A program made the translations under genes and the position numbers. A stretch of 64,000 nt of DNA from NCBI GenBank assembly GCA_045563135.1, contig JBJKUL010000001.1:558001-622000 (forward strand), given 5' to 3'. Positions 36,026 to 44,472 of this stretch are shown here, piece after piece (position 1 is the first letter of the stretch; each line of letters begins with the position of its first letter). A model generated the notes under the pieces. That model saw nothing but the letters and a program-made list of their open reading frames with translations. It did not search any database and was not told where the DNA came from. This stretch comes from Actinomarina sp002308095 (GTDB lineage: Bacteria; Actinomycetota; Acidimicrobiia; Actinomarinales; Actinomarinaceae).

Positions 36026-37956
36026 TAGAAGGTGAACCTTGGTTCTTCTGTTAGTTTATTAATTTTTTTAACAACTTTATCTAAGTCTTCATTATCTAAT
36101 GACTCTCCAGAAATAAAATTTAATGATCCAGTATTGTTTTGGACATCTTTTTCACCAATAATGAGTGTTAAAGGAATTTTCATTTTTTTAGCTTCATGTA
36201 GTTTTTCACCTAATCTGATATTCCTATCATCTATTTCATATCTTACATTCTCAAGTTTTGAAGTAACTTTTGTTAAATAATCATCAATTTTTCCAATTGT
36301 TACAATTTTTAATTGGGTTGGTGCAAGCCATTCTGGGAAATTCCCTTCATAGTGCTCAATAAGTATTCCTGTAAATCTTTCTATAGACCCCAAAAGAGCT
36401 CTGTGTATCATTACTGGTTTATCTTTTTTATTTTCAGAACTAACATATTCCAAATTAAAGTTGGTAGGTTGAGCAAAATCTATTTGTATGGTGGATAATT
36501 GCCACCTTCTACCAATGGCATCCTTTACATGTAAATCTATTTTTGGACCATAAAAAGCTCCCTCACCTTCTGCTGTAACAAAATCAATATCTTCATCAGT
36601 AAGTGCTTTCTCTAGTGAGTCTGTTGCTATTTCCCAATCATGCTCCGTTCCAATAGCTTTTGGCGGTTTAGTTGACAAATCTGCTTCTATTTCTGTAAAG
36701 CCAAAAGATTTTAATAATGCAATGGAAAATCTTAATAGATTGTTTACTTCATTGCCTATCTGATCAAATGTACAAAATATATGAGCATCGTCTTGGGTGA
36801 AACCACGTGCACGCAATAAGCCATGTAGTACGCCTGTTTTCTCAAAGCGATACACTGATCCAAGTTCGAAAAATCTTAATGGTAGTTCTCTATATGACCT
36901 TAAATCACTTTTGAATATCAAAATATGGAATGGACAGTTCATTGGTTTTAAATAATAGTCATCATCATTATCTTTACTTTGAAGTGGTGGGTACATGCCA
37001 TCCTGATAGTGATCTAGATGCCCAGATGTTTCCCATAATATTGATCGGCCAATATGAGGAGTACTAACAAATTGATAACCATTATTGATATGCGCTTTTT
37101 TTGAGTATGATTCTATTGTATTTCTGAGTAAAGCCCCATTTGGTTTCCATAAGAATTGTCCAGGACCTAGTTCATCAGCTGATGTAAATAAATTTAACTC
37201 TCTACCAATTTTACGATGGTCTCTTTTTTCTGCTTCCAATCTTCTGTTGAGGTATTGATTTAAATCACTCTTAGAAAACCAGCTTGTACCATATATTCTT
37301 TGTAATTGTTTGTTGGATTCGTCTCCCCTCCAGTAAGCACCACCCAATCGAGTAAGTTTAAAATGCTTAATAAAACTTGTGTTCGGCACATGGGGTCCTC
37401 GACATAAATCAACAAAATTATTATTTGTGTATAAAGAAACTTGAGAATTTTCAACACCTTCATTGGAATCCGCAGAATCAATAAGTTCTTGCTTAAATGA
37501 CTGATTAATAAATGCTTCTTTTGCCTCTTCTTTGGAGATATAGCTTTTTGTAAATGCTTGCGATTCATGTGATAATTTTTTCATCTCATTTTCTATTTCA
37601 ATAAGGTCATCTTCACTGATTGTTTTTTCAAATAAGAAATCATAATAAAAACCATCTTCGATGTCAGGTCCAACCCCGTATTCTGTTCCTGGATATAAAT
37701 TTAAAACTGCTTGAGCTAAAAGATGGGCTGAAGAATGCCTTAATATTGGCAGGGCTTGGATATCTTTAGTAGTTATTATTTTTATACTAGTACTGTTTTC
37801 AATAACAAAACTTGTGTCGAAAAGCTCTTTATTTATTTCAACACACACAGCGTCTTTTGCCAGTCTTGAACCAATATCTTGAGCAACTTGAAAACCAGTA
37901 ACTGGACTGTTGTACTCTTTAATTGTCCCATCAGGTAAAGTGATTTCAATATTCAT
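36025..37956 (-). CDS. thrS: Threonyl-tRNA synthetase
   Basis: The enzyme charges tRNA-Thr. ATG 37956 gives 643 residues beginning MNIEITLPDGTIKEY, the canonical TGS start; an upstream ATG at 38010 would add 18 unrelated residues. Domains are TGS (1-60), the SAD editing domain with HSSAHLLAQA (family HSaaHlla.A) and CRGPHVPNT, the class II core with ETSGHLDHYQDGM, KPMNCPFHILIF, RARGFTQDDAHIFC and GRRWQLSTIQIDFAQP, and an anticodon domain. It heads the long minus-strand gene series. Confidence 0.97.
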   Translation of the reverse strand: MNIEITLPDGTIKEYNSPVTGFQVAQDIGSRLAKDAVCVEINKELFDTSFVIENSTSIKIITTKDIQALPILRHSSAHLLAQAVLNLYPGTEYGVGPDIEDGFYYDFLFEKTISEDDLIEIENEMKKLSHESQAFTKSYISKEEAKEAFINQSFKQELIDSADSNEGVENSQVSLYTNNNFVDLCRGPHVPNTSFIKHFKLTRLGGAYWRGDESNKQLQRIYGTSWFSKSDLNQYLNRRLEAEKRDHRKIGRELNLFTSADELGPGQFLWKPNGALLRNTIESYSKKAHINNGYQFVSTPHIGRSILWETSGHLDHYQDGMYPPLQSKDNDDDYYLKPMNCPFHILIFKSDLRSYRELPLRFFELGSVYRFEKTGVLHGLLRARGFTQDDAHIFCTFDQIGNEVNNLLRFSIALLKSFGFTEIEADLSTKPPKAIGTEHDWEIATDSLEKALTDEDIDFVTAEGEGAFYGPKIDLHVKDAIGRRWQLSTIQIDFAQPTNFNLEYVSSENKKDKPVMIHRALLGSIERFTGILIEHYEGNFPEWLAPTQLKIVTIGKIDDYLTKVTSKLENVRYEIDDRNIRLGEKLHEAKKMKIPLTLIIGEKDVQNNTGSLNFISGESLDNEDLDKVVKKINKLTEEPRFTF

Positions 37957-38034
37957 TTGCTTTAATATTAGTGATACTTGTGAACTATTATTTTGTACTA
38001 CAAAAAACATACTTAATATGTGTTTTAATAGATT

Positions 38035-38619
38035 GTGGTTAAAAAAGTAAATATATTACTAAACAAAGAAAGTATTGATATCTTTTTTTCAGACATACTT
38101 AAAGGTCACCTTGTTCATTGTGAGTATATACAATTAAATCAATATCAATTGATTATGAAGAAATTTACGATCGAAAACAAAAAAAATAAGCCAATATCAC
38201 TTACCTCTACAGAACTTCGTAATCTTAACATGCATACATTAAATAAAAGATCTATTAATTTAATAAACTCCTTTATTAATCTAGACAAAACATCAGCAAC
38301 CAAGAAGTTAGGTTTTGTTTATTCAACTGATGAAAATGTAAAAAAAATAATTAGACAGCTACATAAAACAAATAAAACTTTACCTAGAGGTAAATTTCTT
38401 TCCTATTTTTCCTATTTATATGTATCAATTTGTTTATCTTATGAAACAAATATAACTGCTGTGTTGTCTGATCTTACTGGTTATAAACAAAGTTACATAA
38501 AAAATCTAATTAAAGAATGTTTTAGTAATAAATATTTAAAGAGTTCATCCCAAGGAGTACCTGGTGGAACTTTAAGTGTCAAAACTATTAATTACTTGAA
38601 ACAGTCACACTTAATATAG
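38035..38619 (+). CDS. Hypothetical protein with C-terminal helix-turn-helix-like region
   Basis: The 194-residue protein starts with GTG and diverges from thrS with 24 nt between the outer possible starts. No overall family was recognised. Residues about 128-170 (YVSICLSYETNITAVLSDLT...YIKNLIKECFSNKYL) resemble the tail of actinobacterial hypotheticals in which a helix-turn-helix of the type 'aelt g.s...a..wv.eAR..GlL' is followed by a glycine-rich turn; here GVPGGTLS follows. DNA binding is a guess. It overlaps the convergent cyclophilin gene by 32 nt. Confidence 0.5.
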   Translation: MVKKVNILLNKESIDIFFSDILKGHLVHCEYIQLNQYQLIMKKFTIENKKNKPISLTSTELRNLNMHTLNKRSINLINSFINLDKTSATKKLGFVYSTDENVKKIIRQLHKTNKTLPRGKFLSYFSYLYVSICLSYETNITAVLSDLTGYKQSYIKNLIKECFSNKYLKSSSQGVPGGTLSVKTINYLKQSHLI

Positions 38620-39232
38620 TTACATCTTCAACAGGTTTATCCCCTTCACCAGTTTGGACAGATGCAATATTGTCAATTACATCTAAACCATCTGTAACTT
38701 TACCAAAGATTGTATATTGATAAGGTAGTGGATAATCCACATGCATTATGAAGAATTGGCTTCCATTAGTATTTGGACCAGCATTAGCCATAGCTAATAT
38801 TCCTTTTTCATATGGTTGTTGGTTATTTAGTTCATCCTCGAATGTATATCCTGGGTATTTTCCATAATCGCCATGTCCTGTTCCACTTGGATCTCCACCT
38901 TGAATCATGAAACCTGAAATTACTCGATGAAAAATTATATTGTCATAGTATCCATCATTTGATAATGAAATAAAATTATTTACTGTTATTGGCGCTGTGT
39001 CGCTAAAAAACTCAACTGTCATATCTCCTTTATTTGTTGAAATGACTGCAGAATATGTTTTAGTTGTATCAATTTCCATTTCTGGCATTGAAGAATATAC
39101 TTTATCACTACTCATTATTTGGTCTCCTGTTTCGTTTTCTACTACTTCTTCATTATTATCGATTACTTCAGGCTCTGCGCATGCTGTAATGACAATAAAC
39201 ATAAACAACAATATGAATTTATTCTTAAGCAT
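38588..39232 (-). CDS. Cyclophilin-type peptidyl-prolyl isomerase, lipoprotein
   Basis: The 214-residue protein has a lipoprotein signal (FILLFMFIVITAC, lipobox ITAC, Cys18), an acidic linker (20-55), then a cyclophilin domain: FFSDTAPITVNNFISL, IIFHRVISGFMIQGGDPSGT (catalytic Arg and Gln region), ANAGPNTNGSQFFI and YTIFGKVTDG. It is a compact bacterial PpiA type, anchored outside the membrane, assisting folding of exported proteins. The start overlaps the thioesterase stop by 8 nt. Confidence 0.94.
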   Translation of the reverse strand: MLKNKFILLFMFIVITACAEPEVIDNNEEVVENETGDQIMSSDKVYSSMPEMEIDTTKTYSAVISTNKGDMTVEFFSDTAPITVNNFISLSNDGYYDNIIFHRVISGFMIQGGDPSGTGHGDYGKYPGYTFEDELNNQQPYEKGILAMANAGPNTNGSQFFIMHVDYPLPYQYTIFGKVTDGLDVIDNIASVQTGEGDKPVEDVTILSVTVSSN

Positions 39233-39614
39233 TTAAATTACTCAACCTCACTTTAGATATTGCACATATGTTTTCACCATTGTATATCTTTGCTTCCCAT
39301 AGTTGAGATCGTTTACCCATCTTTATTGGTTCTGCTTCACATACAAGTTTTCCTTGTTGAGAAGATTTGATGAAATCTGTATTGTTATTAACTCCAACCC
39401 AAACACCTTCTTGGGAGAAATTAGCACCATAAGATATTGCAGCTTCGGCCATTGACGAATAAACACCACCATGCACAAGGCCCATTGGTTGATGGTGGTC
39501 AGATTTTATTGTTAATTCTGTTTTTATATATTTTTCTTTTATATCAATTACTTTATGCCCATATAGAGAATCGAATGTACCATCTACAAATTGAATCATA
39601 TCTTTATTGTTCAT
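39225..39614 (-). CDS. PaaI-type hotdog thioesterase
   Basis: The 129-residue protein shows the hotdog signature HHQPMGLVHGGVYSSMAEAA (40-59), where HGG and the following Glu-bearing helix form the acyl-CoA hydrolase site, and VGVNNNTDFIKSS near 73-85. This is the family of PaaI and menaquinone-related DHNA-CoA thioesterases; substrate unknown. Neighbours are a membrane protein (overlap 11 nt) and cyclophilin. Confidence 0.86.
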   Translation of the reverse strand: MNNKDMIQFVDGTFDSLYGHKVIDIKEKYIKTELTIKSDHHQPMGLVHGGVYSSMAEAAISYGANFSQEGVWVGVNNNTDFIKSSQQGKLVCEAEPIKMGKRSQLWEAKIYNGENICAISKVRLSNLNA

Positions 39615-40164
39615 AAATCCTCCTTAGACGTTTTTCACCTTCACCGTAAACAAACCACCAGTATCCAACTAGTAGTGTAATTAAACTAGAAATTAGTAAT
39701 ACAAGTGTGTAGGTAGTTGATTGTGAATAATCTATGTTCATAAAACCATAGATGAAAAATCCAATTCCATACGTTGTAATAAACAATGTTACAAAGCCAA
39801 ACCAAGTAAAACTTTTACCCAGCGCAGCAACAACAATTTTTTTATCTTGTATAGGAAAAAAATAGTTATTTTCGAGTTTATGAGCAATAAGCAACTCTTC
39901 TCCTGCAATAGTATTTATTTGTTTTTCTAGATAGTCACTAAAATTCCGAGAAAATATTAAATAATGAGCATGGAAAGCTAACAAGACAGCGCCAAATAAA
40001 CTAACAAAAGGGATTAAATAATATTTTATAGAATTTTCAACAATTAACAACAGTACTGAAATAGCTAATAAAAGCCTAACGTCAATTAAAAACTGATGAT
40101 GGTAGTACCTGTTCATCTGACGCATTCGCTTTAACTGATCTTGAACTATTGTTATTTTTTCCAC
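39604..40164 (-). CDS. Membrane protein of unknown function
   Basis: The 186-residue protein has four hydrophobic segments (about 29-43, 48-70, 113-137, 150-172) between a basic N terminus (QLKRMRQMNRYYHHQ) and a basic C terminus (GEGEKRLRRIY). A soluble loop at about 75-110 carries the sequence ELLIAHKLENNYFFP. No family was recognised. It is divergent from the 40186 gene by 21 nt and is first of a three-gene minus-strand set with thioesterase and cyclophilin. Confidence 0.6.
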   Translation of the reverse strand: MEKITIVQDQLKRMRQMNRYYHHQFLIDVRLLLAISVLLLIVENSIKYYLIPFVSLFGAVLLAFHAHYLIFSRNFSDYLEKQINTIAGEELLIAHKLENNYFFPIQDKKIVVAALGKSFTWFGFVTLFITTYGIGFFIYGFMNIDYSQSTTYTLVLLISSLITLLVGYWWFVYGEGEKRLRRIYEQ

Positions 40165-40185
40165 AGGGTAAAGTTTATATAAGAT

Positions 40186-40560
40186 ATGTTTAAATCAAAA
40201 TATACTTTATGGTTTATTGCTTTTTTAATAGGTATGTCCATTTATAATATTTTTGCTATTGTTCAAGTTGAATTCAACACTGTTTCCCTTTACAGTTTTA
40301 AGAAATTTACAATTGAATGTGGCACAATATATGATTTATTAACTAATAATGTAGATTTTACTACTAGCAAAAACCTCAGCATGAACAGATCTATCTGTGT
40401 AAATCAAGCATTAGTGACACTATCAACTTCTTCATTAAGTATTATTTTTTTAATTTTTCTTTTTTCATATATATTAAAACTTATAAAGAATAAAAATGAT
40501 TACGAAGACATGAATAGGCTACTTTCAATATTAAGACGCAGAAATAATAACTCTCTATAA
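40186..40560 (+). CDS. Small two-helix membrane protein, unknown
   Basis: The 124-residue protein has hydrophobic segments at about 8-27 and 84-102, with an extracytoplasmic loop between them containing three Cys (ECGT, SICV) and a cytoplasmic tail rich in Arg and Asn. A disulphide in the loop is possible. No family was recognised. Promoter elements of AT-rich type precede it. It ends 7 nt before the LLM oxidoreductase gene, which has its own promoter overlapping this stop. Confidence 0.5.
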   Translation: MFKSKYTLWFIAFLIGMSIYNIFAIVQVEFNTVSLYSFKKFTIECGTIYDLLTNNVDFTTSKNLSMNRSICVNQALVTLSTSSLSIIFLIFLFSYILKLIKNKNDYEDMNRLLSILRRRNNNSL

Positions 40561-40567
40561 TCATAAT
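40556..40567 (+). promoter_or_regulatory. Leaderless-type promoter of the LLM oxidoreductase
   Basis: TATAAT at 40556-40561 overlaps the preceding stop codon and is 6 nt from the ATG at 40568, with no Shine-Dalgarno. It allows expression independent of the upstream membrane protein gene. Confidence 0.6.
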
Positions 40568-41509
40568 ATGAAAATAGGAGCATTTGTACCCCAAGGTTGG
40601 AGGATGGATTTATCTGATATCCCTACTGAAGACCAGTGGGAAATAATTCTTTCATCTGCTTCCAAGATTGAAGAACTCGGGTACGAATCTATATGGGTAT
40701 ATGATCACTTCCATACAGTGCCTACTCCTACTCAAGATCCAACTTATGAATGTTGGTCTTTAATGGCTGCCTTATCACAAACTACTTCTAAGGTCCGTTT
40801 GGGGCAAATGTGCACATGTAATTCATACAGAAATCCTGCTTATTTAACTAAAGTTGCCTCAAACATAGATGTTATGTCAGGGGGAAGACTTGAATACGCT
40901 ATTGGTGCTGGTTGGTATGATCAAGAATATAACGCCTACGGTTATGAATACCCATCTGCTGGCACACGACTAAAAATGTTAGAAGAATCTCTAATTATTT
41001 ATAAAAAAATGACTACAGAAGACGAAGCAACCTTTAAAGGTGAATACTATGAAATTAATAATGCAATTAATCAACCAAAACCACTCCAAAAACCACATCC
41101 CCCTTTATGGGTATGCGGCGGGGGTGAAAAAGTAACTTTAAAACTTCTTGCAAAATATGGTGATTACGGCAATTGGGATGTCGACATTGAGGGGTTTAAA
41201 CATAAATCAACCATTCTAAAACAGCATTGTGAGGATCAGAATCGAACCTATGATGAAATTGGAAGAACATTACATACAAATGTAATTATTGGAGAAAACC
41301 AAGCTGACTTAGATAGTAAATTAAATAAAATCTCTGAAATGACGTCCATTCCTACTGAAATGTATCTAAATAAACCGCTTGTTGGTCTTAAAAATGAAGT
41401 TTTTGAAAAACTAGATGAATTTGAATCCCATGGTTGTTCTTATTTGATAGCTTATATAGCAGATATAACATGGGGAAATACAGTGGAGATACTTAAAGAG
41501 AAGCTCTAA
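40568..41509 (+). CDS. LLM-class F420-dependent oxidoreductase
   Basis: The 313-residue luciferase-like TIM barrel begins KIGAFVPQGW and has WVYDHFHTVP (44-53), VRLGQMCTCNSYRNPAYL (77-94, the l.lGt.V....R.P..lA element), DVMSGGRLEYAIGAGWY (101-117) and a YEYPSAGTRLKMLEE segment. The phrase SgGRl.lGvGaGW..~E is standard for F420-dependent actinobacterial members. The reaction is hydride transfer from F420H2 to an unknown substrate. F420 biosynthesis genes are not in the window. Confidence 0.9.
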   Translation: MKIGAFVPQGWRMDLSDIPTEDQWEIILSSASKIEELGYESIWVYDHFHTVPTPTQDPTYECWSLMAALSQTTSKVRLGQMCTCNSYRNPAYLTKVASNIDVMSGGRLEYAIGAGWYDQEYNAYGYEYPSAGTRLKMLEESLIIYKKMTTEDEATFKGEYYEINNAINQPKPLQKPHPPLWVCGGGEKVTLKLLAKYGDYGNWDVDIEGFKHKSTILKQHCEDQNRTYDEIGRTLHTNVIIGENQADLDSKLNKISEMTSIPTEMYLNKPLVGLKNEVFEKLDEFESHGCSYLIAYIADITWGNTVEILKEKL

Positions 41510-41514
41510 AATAC

Positions 41515-41540
41515 GGAAGCCCCCAATGAAGAGGGCTTCC
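41515..41540. terminator. Hairpin between convergent genes
   Basis: An 8-bp perfect stem ggaagccc / gggcttcc with a 10-nt loop lies 5 nt after the LLM gene and 75 nt from the end of the convergent DUF3048 gene. It lacks a T run, so it may be a processing-stabilising or Rho-assisted end rather than a classical terminator. Confidence 0.5.
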
Positions 41541-41615
41541 CAACAGGGCTGCGTATCACACTTAATTGAAACGCACTATAAGATTACCACGGCCTTTATC
41601 AAAAAGTAAAGTTAT

Positions 41616-43352
41616 TTAACCAAAACTAGGAGTTTTTGTATCTGGAACAAGAGATATCCATACTTTTCCTTTAGGAATAAATAATTCGTTACCATTTACA
41701 TCTACAATATGAAAAGGATCAAGATTGGATCCTCTTTTCCAAAATGCATCGAGTAATTTACCTTCATGTAGAATGATTGCTCTACCATTACCAACAGTTT
41801 TTACAGATGGTAATTGCAATGGATGGATATAAGGCTCACAAAATAATGCAATTACAGTAGTTGTAGAAATTTGTCCTTGGTTACCATTTACATCTATCCA
41901 ATTGTGAATATTACCATCAGAACTACCTTTGTATGCGTCATAGTAAGTTCTAACATAATTCGAACCATTCCAAGTCCACGTAGTTCTAGTCTGTGAAGAA
42001 AACGCTAACGTAAGGTAGGAGTTATTAGACCAGCTAGTTAGAGAAGGTTCACCCCAAGCAAATAATGGTTGTGGGTTAACATCCTTCAAATACCCTCTTC
42101 TAACTGCAAGTTTTTTAAGTTTTTCTGTGTCTGCGTAAAGATTATGAGGAGCTTTTCTGTCTGAGATTCGAAAATACTCTGGTCTGGTATCTGTTATTAC
42201 AGGAACACCAATATCTACTATTTCAGGAATTAAGCCTCCTGTTGCACCGCTGGCTACAAGAACCCCTCCAAGGGGTCTTAACACTGTAGGATCTGTAGGT
42301 CTAGCAGACCTTATTGGTCCATGATAAGTAGTATCACTTTGATAGAAAATATTGATAAATCTTGTCATTCCGCCTTCTACAAGAACTTCAACTACAGCAT
42401 CTGCATTCTGAGGTCCTGATTGAGGTCTAGCTCTAACATTATTGTCATTCTTTATCCCAATAACGATCGAATTGTTAGAACCAGGTGGCATAGGTAAACC
42501 ATTAACTGGTGAATTTATTCCAGGTGTATAGTTTTGTGTATTAACTGGGCCTATAGATGTGTATGTTTTTTCCTTAGTTAAAGACCACCTAGCATCTAAA
42601 TACGAATCTAATTCATTTTGTGAATTAACTTGAGCTATATTTCCAAATCGATAAACAAACACTGGATAAAAACACGGATCTGGAACCCAAACATCACTAC
42701 TATTTACATAACCATCAGCACACTTAGCATTGGGATTATAGTTCCTTAAATCGATCGCTGAATTTGATGGATTTGGTGTCGAAACTTCAATTGTATCTGC
42801 CTTTGAGTCAGCATCAATATACTCATTTGAGTATGCGTTTTCACCTTTAGATAGAGCTGCTAGTGTTTGTGGTCCAATAACACCATCGGGAGAAAGACCA
42901 GCTTTTGATTGAAATTCTTTAACAGCACGTTTCGTACCTGGACCATTTATACCATCTATGCTGCTTGTATAAAGGCCAAGTTGTTTCAATATAATCTGAG
43001 CATCATTTATTTCCTGAGAAAATGAATCTACATTTTCTATCTTTTTTAACTCAACTATGATTTTTTCTTTTTTTACTAATGTAGATTTGTTAAGTAATTT
43101 GTAGCAAGTTTCTGGTCCTAAGATTCCGTCCACTCCAGCATTATTACTACGTTGAAAGTCTTTAAGGGCATTAAGGGAAAGTGGTCCTATCTCTCCATCA
43201 ATTTCTCCTTTGTAATAATTGTATGACTTAAGCACGATCTGTAACATAAATTCGTTTCTTACAGGATGATTTTCATATTCATCAACACATGAATAGTCGG
43301 CAGCAGGTTGGGAACTAAATAATAAAAGAGATAATATTATGGATTGAAACAA
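41616..43352 (-). CDS. Exported DUF3048 protein with two peptidoglycan-binding domains
   Basis: The 578-residue protein begins with TTG directly after the upstream TAA (no in-frame ATG nearby) and a signal-like stretch (1-18). Two PG_binding_1 repeats follow: YNYYKGEIDGEIGPLSLNAL near 45 and YTSSIDGINGPGTKRAVKEF near 128. A linker holds a short Cys-bearing unit near 200-225. The C-terminal half (about 295-575) is a DUF3048 (YerB-like) domain: ARPQSGPQNADAVVEVLVEG, GPIRSARPTDPT, SGATGGLIP and APHNLYAD. It is predicted to bind the cell wall; DUF3048 activity is unknown. It is a fused paralogue of the next gene. Confidence 0.83.
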   Translation of the reverse strand: MFQSIILSLLLFSSQPAADYSCVDEYENHPVRNEFMLQIVLKSYNYYKGEIDGEIGPLSLNALKDFQRSNNAGVDGILGPETCYKLLNKSTLVKKEKIIVELKKIENVDSFSQEINDAQIILKQLGLYTSSIDGINGPGTKRAVKEFQSKAGLSPDGVIGPQTLAALSKGENAYSNEYIDADSKADTIEVSTPNPSNSAIDLRNYNPNAKCADGYVNSSDVWVPDPCFYPVFVYRFGNIAQVNSQNELDSYLDARWSLTKEKTYTSIGPVNTQNYTPGINSPVNGLPMPPGSNNSIVIGIKNDNNVRARPQSGPQNADAVVEVLVEGGMTRFINIFYQSDTTYHGPIRSARPTDPTVLRPLGGVLVASGATGGLIPEIVDIGVPVITDTRPEYFRISDRKAPHNLYADTEKLKKLAVRRGYLKDVNPQPLFAWGEPSLTSWSNNSYLTLAFSSQTRTTWTWNGSNYVRTYYDAYKGSSDGNIHNWIDVNGNQGQISTTTVIALFCEPYIHPLQLPSVKTVGNGRAIILHEGKLLDAFWKRGSNLDPFHIVDVNGNELFIPKGKVWISLVPDTKTPSFG

Positions 43353-44468
43353 TTAACTATTGTTCCAAGTAATTTCTCCTGAAGTAGGAACTATATGTAC
43401 CCACTGTGAACTTGGAGGTACATTTATTGGTGCTTGATTAGAATCTGTAAATGTAAACGGTTCTTTTATATCGTTTCTTCTCCATGTTCCTTGTATTAAG
43501 TTACCATTATTAAAAATTGTAACTGGGCCTACACCTACAGTTAGAATGCTTGGAAGGGTTGTGTTTTCATCGTTATAAAGAGGACCTTGAATAACAACTA
43601 TTGTCTCTGTCTTTAAAATATCTGTATAGTTTCCGTCTTGTGATATAAAATTATGAGCAACAGCTTCCTTGTTTTGTGAATATCCATCAATAATAAATCT
43701 TTCATAATTACCGTCTCCCAATTTCCAAATAACTGTCGAAAATTCACTATATTTTATAGTTACCCTAGCTGCTCCATCTTCCCAATTAGTTTGATCATTG
43801 CCAAATTCATACAGAGGTTCAGGTCCTGGTTGTAGGAAATAATATCCTTTATCTGTAATAACATCCCTAACAAGTTCTGTATCAGCATAAAGGTTATGTG
43901 GTGCATTTCTGTTTGAAATTCTAAACATAGCTGGTGCTGAAGTTTCTTCTAAAACTGGCACACCAGATTCTCTAATGGTTGGAATTAATCCACCAGTTGC
44001 TCCAGATACTATTAGAGTACCGCCAAATGGTCTGATAACAGTAGGATCTGTTGGTCTAGCAGAACGTATAGGTCCTAAATAACTTGATGATTTATCGTGG
44101 AAAAAGGCGAGAAATCTTGTCATTCCACCCTCTACTAAGATCTCAAATATCGCATCAGCTTCTTGGAGTCCTGATTGGGGCCTTGCATTAATATTATTAT
44201 CAACTTTAAAAGCTAGGACTCTTCGTGGTCTTTTTAACCATAATTCTGGAGCTATTTCTAATCCAGTAAGGGCTGACATTCTTTCTACGTCAAAGACATA
44301 TTCCTCCACTACTTCTTCAGGTTTATCTGCTGACTTTTGAGTTGTGGTTGTTATTTGATTATCAGTTACTGTTGTTGAGGTATTATCTGTCTCTATATCG
44401 ACTACTTCACTTGTTGAAGAACATGCAATAAGAATTATAGAAAGTAAAAGTAAGTAAAACTTTTTCAT
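43353..44468 (-). CDS. DUF3048 (YerB-like) lipoprotein
   Basis: The 371-residue protein has a lipobox (LLLSIILIACSS, Cys16), a Thr/Ser-rich linker with acidic residues (18-65), and a full DUF3048 domain with NARPQSGLQEADAIFEILVE, GPIRSARPTDPT, SGATGGLIP, APHNLYAD and a C-terminal lobe ending INVPPSSQWVHIVP. It closely parallels the neighbouring protein, so the pair arose by tandem duplication, one copy membrane-anchored and the other wall-binding. TAATAT lies 6 nt before the ATG but overlaps the end of the preceding gene. Confidence 0.85.
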   Translation of the reverse strand: MKKFYLLLLSIILIACSSTSEVVDIETDNTSTTVTDNQITTTTQKSADKPEEVVEEYVFDVERMSALTGLEIAPELWLKRPRRVLAFKVDNNINARPQSGLQEADAIFEILVEGGMTRFLAFFHDKSSSYLGPIRSARPTDPTVIRPFGGTLIVSGATGGLIPTIRESGVPVLEETSAPAMFRISNRNAPHNLYADTELVRDVITDKGYYFLQPGPEPLYEFGNDQTNWEDGAARVTIKYSEFSTVIWKLGDGNYERFIIDGYSQNKEAVAHNFISQDGNYTDILKTETIVVIQGPLYNDENTTLPSILTVGVGPVTIFNNGNLIQGTWRRNDIKEPFTFTDSNQAPINVPPSSQWVHIVPTSGEITWNNS

Positions 44469-44472
44469 ATTG

